Source: Kalmusia sp. IMI 367209 (taxonomy: Eukaryota > Ascomycota > Dothideomycetes > Pleosporales > Didymosphaeriaceae). From it: DNA of 64,000 bases. The DNA is taken from assembly GCA_027946365.1 (NCBI GenBank), contig JAPEUQ010000002.1:2108001-2172000 (forward strand). The letters run 5' to 3'. Shown one piece after another: positions 22,156 through 32,593 of this stretch. Position numbers and translations under genes: made by a program. Below the pieces are notes generated by a model. That model searched no databases. It saw only the letters and a program-made list of their open reading frames with translations, and was not told the DNA's origin. Numbering within the stretch: the stretch's first letter is position 1; every line of letters begins with the position of its first letter.

Positions 22156-23639
22156 TTACACTGTATCGTCTCCTTTTACGCTGGTTTGTGTGCACAGGTC
22201 TAAACTCCACAGCCCGATATGTTTCTTCGTCTCGTCAACCGTGTAGTATCCGCTGTGTGTTTCATCACCCTGGCTCGATGTAGTGTCCGAACATTGCTGT
22301 TGGGCAAGTTGAGCTTCACTGCGCTGCCACTCAGACTGTTTCGGCGAGTTGGAGCCTTGCTTCGGTGTCTTTGCTGAAGAGTAGCTAGCCTGCAGCCTTG
22401 TACGCAGGTCCTTGGGCCAGAGTCGAGCTGCCAGCGGACGCAACGGTGGAATACTGACGCAAATTATCCCCAGGCTGCATTCGATGACCGAGAGATTAAG
22501 GCAAGGGACGATATCGTCTAGCAAAGTTAGTTATCGACATAAGCCTGTCACCTTCTCTGCCGATGATGGTAGAGAGAGCGCGCTCAGTGAATGATGGTAC
22601 TGACAAGTTACGTCCATGCTTCGCAGCGTATGTAAATAGGCTATTCGAACGATGCTGGCCAAGCACGCCCTATATGAGGTTATGAGTCAGTATTGTCAAT
22701 CCGCTTCCGCCAAACATTCACTTCGACTTACCCAGTGCCGCCCCCGAAGAGAATGCAAAGGATGACTCTCTGCTTCTTTGGCATGTGCAACTTCCATAGA
22801 TAAGGCCACGGCATCAGGCACAGCAAAACATCAGTCGCAACAGTCATTGCTGCGTTTGCGTAGAGATAATTCACGTAGTTGACGCATTTCCCATGTATGT
22901 TAGGATCGGGGTCCCATGCAGCGCGAATAGGCCGGCAACCAAAAATTGTGACAAATACTCCTAGACGTCTCTTGAGAATAGTTACGCGGACGAACGGGAG
23001 AACTTACCTGTGACCCAAACACCGAATATAAGGAATGAGGTACCATACATGATCAACCGGAATACCTTCTCTTGAATGAACCGTAGGTATGAAGCGATGA
23101 TGGCGATCTTTGTAGAAGCAATCGCGCATGCATACAACACCTGGCAGATATAAAGATACTGTTCCTGTAAGCTGTCGCTATCTCGTATGTCGGTTGCTAC
23201 TAACTCGAATGCAGGTGTAGATGATCTCCCGCCGTCGAGCTTGCGGCAAAATCCACACGTGTGTCCCGAGACCACCTTGTTTCGTTGCTGTAACAATTAG
23301 TATGTGTTTCCATTCAAGGTCAGAAGCAATTCGCTTACCCACAATGCTAAGTGAAGCAAGTATTATCGTGAAGGTAGTAGCAAGGAGAATAAAGCCTTAG
23401 GATTTCTTAGCTGAAAGCATAAAGGCCATCGTTCTAGCTAACATACCATCGTCTATGAAGACTTTACGAACCAGACTACCTCTTACGAATAGTCGCAATC
23501 CGACGAACAAGGCAACAAGACTAATCAAGCTGATATTTGCGGCCCTCACGCTTCCGACTCTAGAAGATTGAATACTAGCATCAAAGTTCCTCGTGTCCAC
23601 CGGCAGGCTGCCCAGGTGTGCCTCGGGCTGCCATAGCAT
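22156..23639 (-). CDS. Rhodopsin-domain (SAT4-family) integral membrane protein
   Basis: Seven exons: 23639-23447, 23395-23339, 23287-23205, 23164-23008, 22960-22732, 22669-22605 and 22517-22156. They encode 381 residues. Introns are 51, 51, 40, 47, 62 and 87 bp, all GT-AG and all keeping the frame. The family order is visible: helix one, KVFIDDGFILLATTFTII, ATKQGGLGTHVW, then ASTKIAIIASYLRF, FGCRPIRAAWDP, YANAAMTVATDVLLCLMPWP, GACLASIVRIAYLHTL and the last helix region ending CVSIPPLRPL. A hydrophilic tail of about 80 residues follows. These seven-helix proteins are abundant in filamentous ascomycetes; the best-known member gives the SAT4 name, but biochemical function is mostly unknown. They lack retinal-opsin likeness and are not established receptors. 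The third intron is unusually short. Confidence 0.88.
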
Positions 23640-24599
23640 TACTGCAGCAAAAGTGTGACTATAGTCTTCGGAATTTGATGACGTTGATACGCAGAAGTAT
23701 CAAAACGAGGGTGCGTTGCCAGAAACAATTTTCTCGATGTAATAGTTCTTAATGTTGATACTGGGAGGCAACAGCGCAATAACAGGTTCGTGGGACGGAG
23801 GGCACCCCAAGGCCTAGGTTCTCGTGTTGCCGAGTGGCGTTTTGCGTTCCCTATCATCACGAAATCGAGTCCAGCCCAGCGGGACGACAGCACGTATCTA
23901 GAAATATACACATCCCGCGTCCTCCAATGCGCCAATCACCCAAGGCTGCAAGGCTGGCAGTGGTCAATCCGAGTGTCGTGCAGAGGTCCATATGGACAAC
24001 GAAAAGGACGAATTTTCCGTAACATACGCGACGAAATTCATACACCGCTATACACTATCGATACGTATCAAGGGATTTGTGGTTGATGCTGCAGTTCCGA
24101 ACGCGCGGTTTCTGGTCGTGTGCAGGGGCTCACAACCTGCCGCTGATCGGCGGCGCGGGGTCCCTGTAGCCCACAAGCCGATCCGACCATAAGCCGCTAT
24201 GCCGGTTGAATTCGCATTGGGCTGCGTCGAGAGCAGACCTTGTCGAAAACGCTGTTAGCGATGCATCGAGGTCAATGGGGGAAATGAAGGGACTGGTGGC
24301 TGGGCCTCGCCAGTCCGCCCAGAGGCATCCACAAATAAGCCCCGCTTGCGCCTGCCCCCCCACAAAGCATCTTCCTTCACCAAAGCTTCCGTGGCGACCA
24401 CAACAAGCCGCGATAGGCCTGACGCCGAGCACAAAATACGAATTGTTGATACAAGACCAAGTAACGTTAGGTCCATGCGGCTGCCGGACCGCCATACTGC
24501 TGGAGGAGACCTTGGGACGCTCCCCCTGTGGCGGTACTGCACGAAGATCCGTAGAACAATCCCAATTAACGCAGCATACAAGTGCCGCTGTCGATGGGA
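23640..24599. other. Divergent intergenic region before the LPMO gene
   Basis: A long minus-strand frame (24130-24873, 247 codons) crosses this region. It has no domain, signal peptide or family likeness and overlaps the LPMO promoter, so I treat it as chance. Confidence 0.5.
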
Positions 24600-24605
24600 G
24601 GCTAA
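24600..24605 (+). promoter_or_regulatory. GGCTAA motif (XlnR/Xyr1-type) in LPMO promoter
   Basis: GGCTAA, the core bound by XlnR/Xyr1-type (hemi)cellulase activators, lies 285 bp before the LPMO ATG. A second copy on the other strand lies at 24692-24697. Confidence 0.4.
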
Positions 24606-24691
24606 CCTCTTTGAGACTGACTCGTAAGCTGAAAGACCATTGAATCAAGATCGGTGTTCTACGCCACGTGATTTGTTCATTAAAGGTCATA

Positions 24692-24697
24692 TTAGCC
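24692..24697 (-). promoter_or_regulatory. Second GGCTAA motif in LPMO promoter
   Basis: The plus strand reads TTAGCC, so the minus strand reads GGCTAA, 193 bp before the LPMO ATG. It pairs with the site at 24600. Confidence 0.4.
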
Positions 24698-24889
24698 AGA
24701 TCCTGCTGATATACATTGTGATTACCACCCTCTACGACACGGAACAGGCACTCTTCAGATAGATTGATGCCGGACTGAGGGATCGCAAGAGATGTATGCA
24801 ACCGTGGCCCGCGTACTTCAACGCACCATGACCAGGCACAGCCTTGGCTCTGTTCGTCGTACTTCGACAGCAATCACCGCTATTGAGAA

Positions 24890-25738
24890 ATGCTCTCCAT
24901 CACCCTACGTTCGTTAATCCTTTGGATATCATGGGTCTCCGTTGCTCTCGGACATGGGATGATTCGCGATGTCTGGGCTAACGGCCGCCGCTACAACGGC
25001 TGGAATGCGAACGGCGATCTGAAGGCTTACCCATCCGACACGCCGGCCTGGTACACTACAAACACCGGCGGAGGCCCTCTACACCCTTCCGATGCAAATC
25101 AGTCACAGATAATCTGCGCGAAGGGCGGTTCAAATGCAAACATCAGCGCTCCAGTTGCTGCTGGTGCTGATGTGCGGCTGCGATGGTGGATGGTAGATCA
25201 GGCATGGCCGGTCGGACATCATGGACCTATTCTTGATTACCTGGCTTCTTGCAACGGATCCTGTGCAGGTGTGGACATGACGACGCTAAAATTTATCAAA
25301 CTTGATGAACGTGCGTGGATCAACAGCTCAACGTACCAGGAGGGATACTGGGCTTCAGACGAATTGATTGCAAACAACGGATCTTGGTAAGTGCTCGCGA
25401 AACTTTGTCAATATTTCCTTGCTGATGGACTTGCGTGTAGGACTGTCCGAATCCCGCCCAATCTCGCACCCGGAGAATACGTCCTCCGCCATGAAATCAT
25501 CGCACTACATGTCGCCTTCACGAGTACTGGTCCATATTCCCTTGATGGCGCAGAGTTCTACCCTCAATGCGTTAGCTTCAAGGTCGAAGGATCCGGAATG
25601 AAGAACATTACTGGTGGTGTTGATGCGAGGACGTTATATAAGGGAGACGAGCCCGGCCTAACGCTGAATATTCATTCAACACCCGACCATACGGGCTACG
25701 TAATCCCTGGACCATCTGTGTGGAAAGATGCCAACTAA
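24890..25738 (+). CDS. AA9 lytic polysaccharide monooxygenase
   Basis: Exons 24890-25386 and 25441-25738, with a 54 bp GT-AG intron, encode 264 residues. A 21-residue signal peptide ends at ALG, leaving His22 as the first mature residue (HGMIRDVWANGRRYNGW); AA9 enzymes use this His for the copper histidine brace. The second brace His is in VGHHGPILDYLA (110-111). The axial Tyr region is GAEFYPQC, and the RHEIIALH stretch is also typical. The enzyme oxidatively cleaves cellulose or related beta-1,4-glucans outside the cell with copper and a reductant. No CBM1 or linker follows the catalytic domain. Two GGCTAA motifs lie in the promoter. The family is secure; the substrate and C1/C4 preference are not readable. 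Confidence 0.95.
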
Positions 25739-27133
25739 ATATAATCACATTTTCCTGAAGCCATTATAACCAATCTACCCTTTTAATCCACACACTATAA
25801 TTGCCGTTGCGCGTATGCCTGATTGTTACAGGTTCCCACCATGCCCTCCGCAATACACCGGAAACGTAATCTATAAAACCATATATTTCGGAATTTTTGA
25901 ATTCCCATAGTATCGGACGTGAATTGTTAATAGGTATAGCTCGTAGGTATCCGAGATCTTAGGTTGATTCACTGCTTCCTTTGCCCAGATGCAACCTCCA
26001 CAATCCAACCTATAATCATCAGAAGCGCTAATAGAGAGTCTAGAAGCACTCAGAATTCAGAAGGGACTCAACAAGAGATAAGCCATCATGTTTCATACTG
26101 TGTAGCTTATAACGTCGTATAGCATAGTCTGGTCAATAGCTTTATATCTGAGTAAGATAAGTTATCAACATTTTATGTACACGAGATCGGCTCGATGCAT
26201 AGCATGCTCCAATGCGGATTGACACTCGGTAAGTCTATAGACTTTGGTACGCATAAGGTATAGTCAATTGATTAAATACAAAGATTCGGTATTATGAACA
26301 GCTTGCTCACCTAGCTATAGATTATGAGTACTGCATAGCCTAAGTGAGGTAACACCTAGCATATCCCACATAACTCGGCAATAGCGTACAAGTCTACTCA
26401 GATCTTTCACATTGTACTGTCCTGAGGTGAGTGGCTTCCACCTCAAGTGCTCTTCTAACCACACCAAAGATTGCGTTCACATAGGCGAAAAGAATGCCCC
26501 CAAACGGCCGCTGTAAAGTGTACTGGTTCCAGGTTGGAGTTCCCATACGAGCTTTTGATGTTCCATTTTCTTGGTTCTAGCATGGCGGCATCGTGCCGTG
26601 TCGCGTCGCGTCACTGCCTCTGCGCCCGCACCAATGGATGATGTTGATGTCTACTCCCCCGCCTCTTTCCCTCGGACTAGCTGGTAGACTGCCCCGGCGT
26701 TGTCACTGGCCTATGGCTGCATTCAATTCTCTATCCACCTCAACACCAATAACTCTATATACCGGGCCAATCTCTACCTCTCTACCCTCTACCCTCTCCT
26801 GAGTTCATGCAGGGCAAGAAGTCCAATAGAAAGATTCAATCCATGGCATCACTCTCGAACGCTCACTTTGTTCCCGACAATTAACCCGACGACCATAGTT
26901 GTCCTTGTGTGCCTACATCGTCCAACTAAGCATGGTAGTGGCCTGACGTTGGGAGATGGTTGTGGCGGCCGTGGTCTGTGGCTGAAACGGACCCGCTTTT
27001 TGCCGTACTCGCCCCTCGAATTTTCCGAAATCCCATTTGGTACAACACTACCCGGTAATCCCTCCAGTCTTGCTCGAATCTCCCTAGCCAGCTGCTAGAA
27101 GAGGATGTAGTAGCGCTTGGCCTGCCTTGGCCC
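25739..27133. other. AT-rich intergenic region
   Basis: About 1.4 kb. The part 25740-26480 is conspicuously AT-rich with many stop codons in all frames. A plus frame at 26700-27098 has no recognisable feature. No gene or mobile-element end was recognised. Confidence 0.5.
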
Positions 27134-27140
27134 TATATAT
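27134..27140 (+). promoter_or_regulatory. TATA-like element before the HExxH protein gene
   Basis: TATATAT in CCCTATATATTTC, about 225 bp before the ATG at 27364. Confidence 0.4.
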
Positions 27141-27363
27141 TTCTCACTCTCCACCATTTGAAGCTTTCCGCTTCCAGCGACGGCGTCGAGTTTTTCCTCC
27201 TTCGAATCTCTGCCAAATTAGTCCGTCCCGCTTTGCTCCTAAAGGATGTCTTGTTTCCTCATATATTTGGGCAAACAGCCATCTTTTCAAAATGGAAGTG
27301 CAACTCTACTTTCGCCCAATAACTCCTTCCTTCTCCTTCCACAAGTAGCGCCGGACGTATACG

Positions 27364-28646
27364 ATGTTCAACCACAAGCAAGCTCTTGTGCTTTCTCTTC
27401 TTCATGGCCTGTCTGCGGCAGCTCCTGCCGGGACTCCCGTCCAGGCCGCTGCAGCGCCTCCAGCGACATTCACAGCCAATCCGAATATAGGCACTGGAGG
27501 AAGCACGTACACTGATTCTGCGCACTTCCGTGTTTATGGCGCGACCGGAACAACTGCGACCAATGCACTGAATATGCTCGAGGCAGCGTACTCTTGTTTC
27601 GTTGACACCCTGGGTTGGCGCTCTTCCGGTTTGTCTTACAATGACGCCTCCGATGCTGGACCTTACACAAAGGTCAACGTCTACTCCGTTACATCGTTGA
27701 GCAATGCTGCGGGAGTCATGCACTCGGACTATAACACAGGCATGTCCTGGCTTGAGGTGGTCAACACGTATCTTACGGTTCCCCGGAGTTACTGTGCACG
27801 AGTATGGACACGGCCTTACGTACGCTGCTAAGACATGGGTTGACCAAGGGAACACCGGTGCCTGGTGGGAAACCGTCGCAAATTGGGTAGCCGACACTTA
27901 CAAGACATCTCCGCTTTGTGCGACCGCCCGCTCGAAGTATGGACAATCCACCAGCGCGACAGAGATCAACCTGAGCACCATCATCGGCAACTCTTACCTT
28001 GTGCTCGTAGACGGCGCTGCGAACTACTACGAACAATGGCCCTTCCTATCGTACCTGACATACAACCCCCGACAACTTCTCAGGCCTCGGCACTACGACC
28101 ATTCGCGAGTCATTTGCACAGTATAGCAAGAATAGTAATGAGACTCCGCTCCATACATTTGCTCGTCTCTCCAAGAGCGCTACCATTCAGCAAGTCGTTG
28201 GTCGTTATTGGGCACGCATGGCCTTCGCTGATATCGGACATCCGACTGCACAATCCGTCTTCCTGGCGCAACGTAATTCATTGAATTATGCAAACCTAGA
28301 CACCCAGTCTAGCGGCGTTTATAAGGTGAAGAGTGCGCGACAACCTCGTTATATGGGCGCCAACATCATACCGCTCAAGAAGTCCGGTACTGTCACAGTG
28401 ACAGCGAAGATTACTACAAGCGGAACGTACACAGCGACACTGTCGGTGCGAAACACGAGCACAGGAGCAACACGCTACATCGACTTCGCCAGCGGGTCTG
28501 CCTCTACTTCGGTGTCGAGCAGCGAAGAAGCAATGGTTGTAGTTGCGAACACGCCTGCGTTGATTCAGTATGATCCTTTCAACATCCCCAGCACGGTCAG
28601 CAAAGGTCTCGACTACACTCTTACGCTTACGGGCGCAACTGCATGA
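27364..28646 (+). pseudogene. Secreted HExxH (DUF6055-like) protein, frame broken twice
   Basis: Three consecutive frames carry one protein. Frame one: signal peptide (HKQALVLSLLHGLSAAAPAG), then FRVYGATGTTATNALNMLE and SWLEVVNTYLTVP. Frame two: GVTVHEYGHGLTYAAK, containing the zinc-peptidase-type HEYGH, then GAWWETVANWVADTY and EQWPFLSYLTYNP. Frame three: ETPLHTFARLSK, VVGRYWARMAFADIGHP and a beta-rich C-terminus to a stop at 28644-28646. The breaks coincide with four C (27781-27784) and five C (28066-28070). One base fewer at each gives about 426 residues. It resembles the fungal secreted DUF6055 family; metallopeptidase activity is suggested by HExxH but not shown. No stop codons or deletions other than the two breaks are seen. 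Confidence 0.7.
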
Positions 28647-30610
28647 TCAGACATCACATCACTATAGATAGAGCACGGATCAAAATTTTGCATCGGTGTT
28701 ATTGGTGGATTTCGTGGGACCGTAACCAACACGCTGCGTAGAGATTTGTTCAAGGACCACAGGGATTATTACATCGTGATGACTGAAGCTCGGTTCAAGT
28801 TTCACCTCTGCCCAGGATGTTTCTTCCCGCTATTGGTGGATGTTGTGAGGTCAGATAAGAGCCTTCCTATCATGGGGATTTTGGAGCTTGTGATTGGTGG
28901 TTTTGTTGGTGGAGAGAGGAGCTTTCTGTTCTTGTTCATACTTTATATTATTCTGCAGCTTGGTCGTGGCTATGGTTGGTCCTTACCTCCAATAAAGATT
29001 CAGATTTCTTTATCTTAATGCCTTGTGTAATTGTAAAATTGAAAGTGCTAGTTTCGTCTCGGGACCGGAATTCACCCCATTACCCTAGGATGCGCTTTGC
29101 GATATCAACCGTACGCGGGCTCAGGGAATAGCAAGCTACGACAATTTGGCGGACTGAATCTAGACGCTATGTCGAATTCGCCTCATATGCTCGAGATTCA
29201 CATAAGACCGCGCTTTTCAAAGTCACCATTCCCTGTTTCTACGATCGTCCTTACATATGCCACTCTTATGACACACTTTTTAAGATCCCAGAGAAATTAG
29301 ATACATATTTTCCATTCCCTTTTCCGAATTTTAGCCGGAGCCCATTCGCATTGGGATTGTCCTTCGCGGAAGTATCTCGCCTATGGGATTGATAACAATT
29401 GCCGTAAAACTCATGGTTGAGAACCTCGTGACAGAGAAATCTCTGCACTCGTTCCTCTATCCTCAAATCCATCCCCTCATGCCTAATACACGGAGGCCCT
29501 CTCATCAAGCATCACTGTCGACCCTCAAATCCATCTATAAGATTCTCATGCCCTGTATGATAGGAGTCAGATACTACTACGGCTCTTCAACACGTTGGTG
29601 TAAGTTCGATAGCGTCTACATATAAGCCTACGTGGACGTCGAAGAGAAAGTCGGGGCCTGGGATGGATGAAATAGTGAGCATGCTTGATCATTTCGACAA
29701 AAGAATCATGCGTAGCTATTTCGAACACGCTTTCACCTAACGCATTGCGGAAGTCTCAGAGCCTCCTCAAGCCGGTTATAACACTTGCAGAGTATTTTAA
29801 ATCTGCATTTCCATGATTACATGGTTTTATGGGGAGGTTGCTGAGCGCACTTCGGGCTACTGTGCCTGCAAAGTCTAAACAGCAGTCGCATGATTCGAGA
29901 CTATTGAGCCTTCCCCCCAATTCTCAAGCCACATGCACGTCTTAAGTATTTCTCTGCGCGGTTCGTACTTGAAGCGCTATTCAACAAAACTATGTACAAC
30001 CCCTCGACCCAAAGTACTGAAGAGACACTACGGAATTGAGCGAGGGGTGCTTTAGCACCTTTTCCTTCAAGAGATTCAATTAGAACAAATGGGATACACA
30101 AAATGCGATGTCTGTGGTATAAGTAATCGTAGCTCTTAATACTCTCCTAGAATACCACCTGCGGCCGCTGATGAGCCTGAGAACTAGGTAGGGTTTGTCG
30201 GAGTTACATCAAAACCATCGTCACTCTTTTTATGGCTACCTTGGCAATGAAATGGAATTGTTGACAGGTGCGATGTGGTATATAGCATACAATCAAGAAT
30301 GGAATGATGAGTTCGACCAGGGAAGTGCTATTGATGAAGCGCATTAATATTAAAACCGAGGTCTGAATATGCGACCATCACACGACGAAGCCTGCGCACC
30401 TCAACCTAGCCTCTCATCTTTGGTACTTTGGAATGTAAAAGTACTTTTCCCATATTTCCGCACGATGAGCCTCTCATATGGAGACGTATCTCCTATGGTA
30501 TGACTCTTGCACCTTGCAAGGCATCCCCAGCCAGCCATATATCTAGTAACCAGCCTGACCATGACGCCGAAAATGCAGCACGCATATCAATCATACACTA
30601 GCCATCATAG
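28647..30610. other. Intergenic region, no gene seen
   Basis: Nearly 2 kb with only short frames (up to 90 codons) of no recognisable family. No RNA gene recognised. Confidence 0.5.
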
Positions 30611-31250
30611 CTACTCTTCATCTTCCTCGTCTTCGTCTTCATCTCTCACACCTCCTTGAGGTCCTACGTCGTCGTCGTCATCCTCATCGTCGTCATCGTT
30701 GTCATCAGGCTGCGCGGACGCCCCATCGTAGTTCGGTCGTACGGTCTTGTCCTCTCGTTCGATGAGGACAGACTCAAGTAGTGGCAGAGCAGCAAGGAGA
30801 GCATTGTACTGTTCGATGGACAGCGAGATGCCCTGGCCGCCAAATATTAGCCAGCAGTTGATACACATTCGCATCAACGCACCTTCTTCCCCGGCCTCAT
30901 GTTGCCGCTATCGTCCTCGTAGTATTCTCGGATACTGACTAGCGTTTTGCCTTTAAAGTCGCTAATCGTGACCCGGCGCGTGCCGTTTGCTTTGAGCTAT
31001 TGACCGAACATCAGTCATTCTTTCCTTCCTGCCGTGCAGTGCCACCACATACTGCAACGAAGGGATTTTTGTCATCATCTGTGTCTAGCTGCGGCTTGAA
31101 AGTCTCATCTACATCATTTCTTGCTCTCTTGGTTGCATGCTCACGGGGTGCAGGTTCGTCGTCATCTGGTGAGGGGCGCTTCTTGTTGAACGGTTTCTTG
31201 GTGTACCCACCGCGGAAGCCGCCTCGTGAGCCGCCACGTTTTGCGTACAT
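30611..31250 (-). CDS. SUB1: Transcriptional coactivator SUB1/PC4
   Basis: Exons 31250-31053, 30996-30883 and 30832-30611, with GT-AG introns of 56 and 50 bp, encode 177 residues. The splices rebuild the PC4 single-stranded-DNA-binding domain: RRVTISDFKGKTLVSIREYY, then MRPGKKGISLSIEQYNALL. PC4/Sub1 proteins are nuclear, bind ssDNA and general transcription factors, and help RNA polymerase II and III transcription and genome stability. The N-terminus is unusual in carrying RGG repeats (RGGSRGGFRGG). The C-terminus is a highly acidic tail of about 35 residues. The start at 31250 was chosen because it begins just before the RGG segment; another in-frame ATG lies 45 bp upstream. Confidence 0.93.
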
Positions 31251-32481
31251 TTCAGTGTATGTATGTGGTGGAGATTGTATGTAGCGCTGAGGCAAAGGGC
31301 GGATGCGCGTTGGAGTGAGATATCAGTGATAACGCGGGCGACGCGACAGTAAAAACACGCTAATTCGCGGTCACGTGCACGATCCCCTCATAAAGCATCT
31401 TGGCAGAAACCATCATTATTCACCAGACTACAGCTAAGAAGACTAAAGAATCTATGTTTTCAAACAGAGTTGACTATCTAAGAATCGATCAACATTACTT
31501 TGTCCTTCACGCTATGAAGTTTGGTCTCTGAACGATTTTCAGACATCGAACGATCTCCGCCTGTGGTTTCATGAAATACCTTGTGGTTTGTCGTGAGAAA
31601 TTGTGTTGATTCATTAGTTCATCTCGTGCACACGCAGATTCAATATGCGCTAAAAACAATAGGTTCTCGCTACCGTGCAATACAATCCCATGGAACACCT
31701 CAAGAGATTCCCTCAACAATCTATAAGCAGCAGCCAATCTTATCAGCGCTAAAGTCATGCTCAGGCAATTCCGTTTTGATGAGTCGTATCAGAATACCTC
31801 AACACTTTCCTTGCCCGATGATAGGCAGCAGCCTACTCCACCGAAGTCTATCATGCTCAGGGGAATCCATTCTCGCGAGTCATAGCAAAACGCCTGAACC
31901 ATTGATTAACAACAGGTCTTTCCTGGTCAAGTAGCGAAAATATCTAGCTTTTAAGAGTCAGTAATCGAACCACAAAATGTCCACATAGTTAGGTTGAATT
32001 TGATGTGGATTTGATCTTCAGACTTTTGTTGGTTACAGCTGCGATCGAAACAGATTCGCAGCAGACTATCATAAAGTTAAACATTCCCTTAGGACAGCAT
32101 CGCGTGAAAAACAGTATTTACTTCCTCAGCTAATATATCGCATGTACATATATACAATTCAACCCTTGAGTCATTGAAATCTGTTTCGCTGACAGCAACA
32201 AGGGTGGCAGAAAAATCGCGTGGAGAAAGATCTTAAAGCCACCGGAATATATTCCTCTCCCAGACGTCCATAGATTTTGAAAGAGTTTCTTATAGCAATC
32301 CATCGAAGGAAACGAAGTTATCTGCCGCAATATACAAATTGGATGTAAATTTCAAAGACTTAAACCACTCACGTTTTCCTCTTATTATGGTAGTCCCTTG
32401 ATTGGCTTATGACTTACGGGACACTTAAAGTTCCACTGAATATGCATCCACGGTTAGCGATGGAAGAGTATCCAGACAATA
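31251..32481. other. AT-rich intergenic region with a degenerate duplication
   Basis: No gene can be supported. The stretch 31725-31920 holds two imperfect copies of a 98 bp unit, listed separately. Confidence 0.5.
31725..31920. repeat. Degenerate 98 bp direct duplication
   Basis: Copies begin at 31725 (AAGCAGCAGCC) and 31823 (AGGCAGCAGCC). Each contains TCATGCTCAGG and then a GAGTC(G/A)TA element at matching positions. I judge them roughly two-thirds alike by eye. Read on the minus strand, both contain YDS and LSM at similar places, so this may be the relic of a coding repeat. Confidence 0.4.
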
Positions 32482-32488
32482 TATAAAA
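32482..32488 (+). promoter_or_regulatory. TATA box before the ART-like gene
   Basis: TATAAAA in CAATATATAAAAACTC. It lies 112 bp before the ATG at 32594 but only 46 bp before the earlier in-frame ATG at 32528, which favours the later start. Confidence 0.5.
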
Positions 32489-32593
32489 ACTCGTTTTGTT
32501 CAAATCATTTCGTCTTTTAAATTATTCTTGCATTCCAGGATACTGAAAATTTTGAAACTCTTTGTGCATGTTGCGATCCCAAAATTCAACATC

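Noticed and set aside
24130..24873. 247-codon minus-strand frame upstream of the LPMO gene
   Set aside because: No signal peptide, domain or plausible splice sites, and it covers the LPMO promoter.
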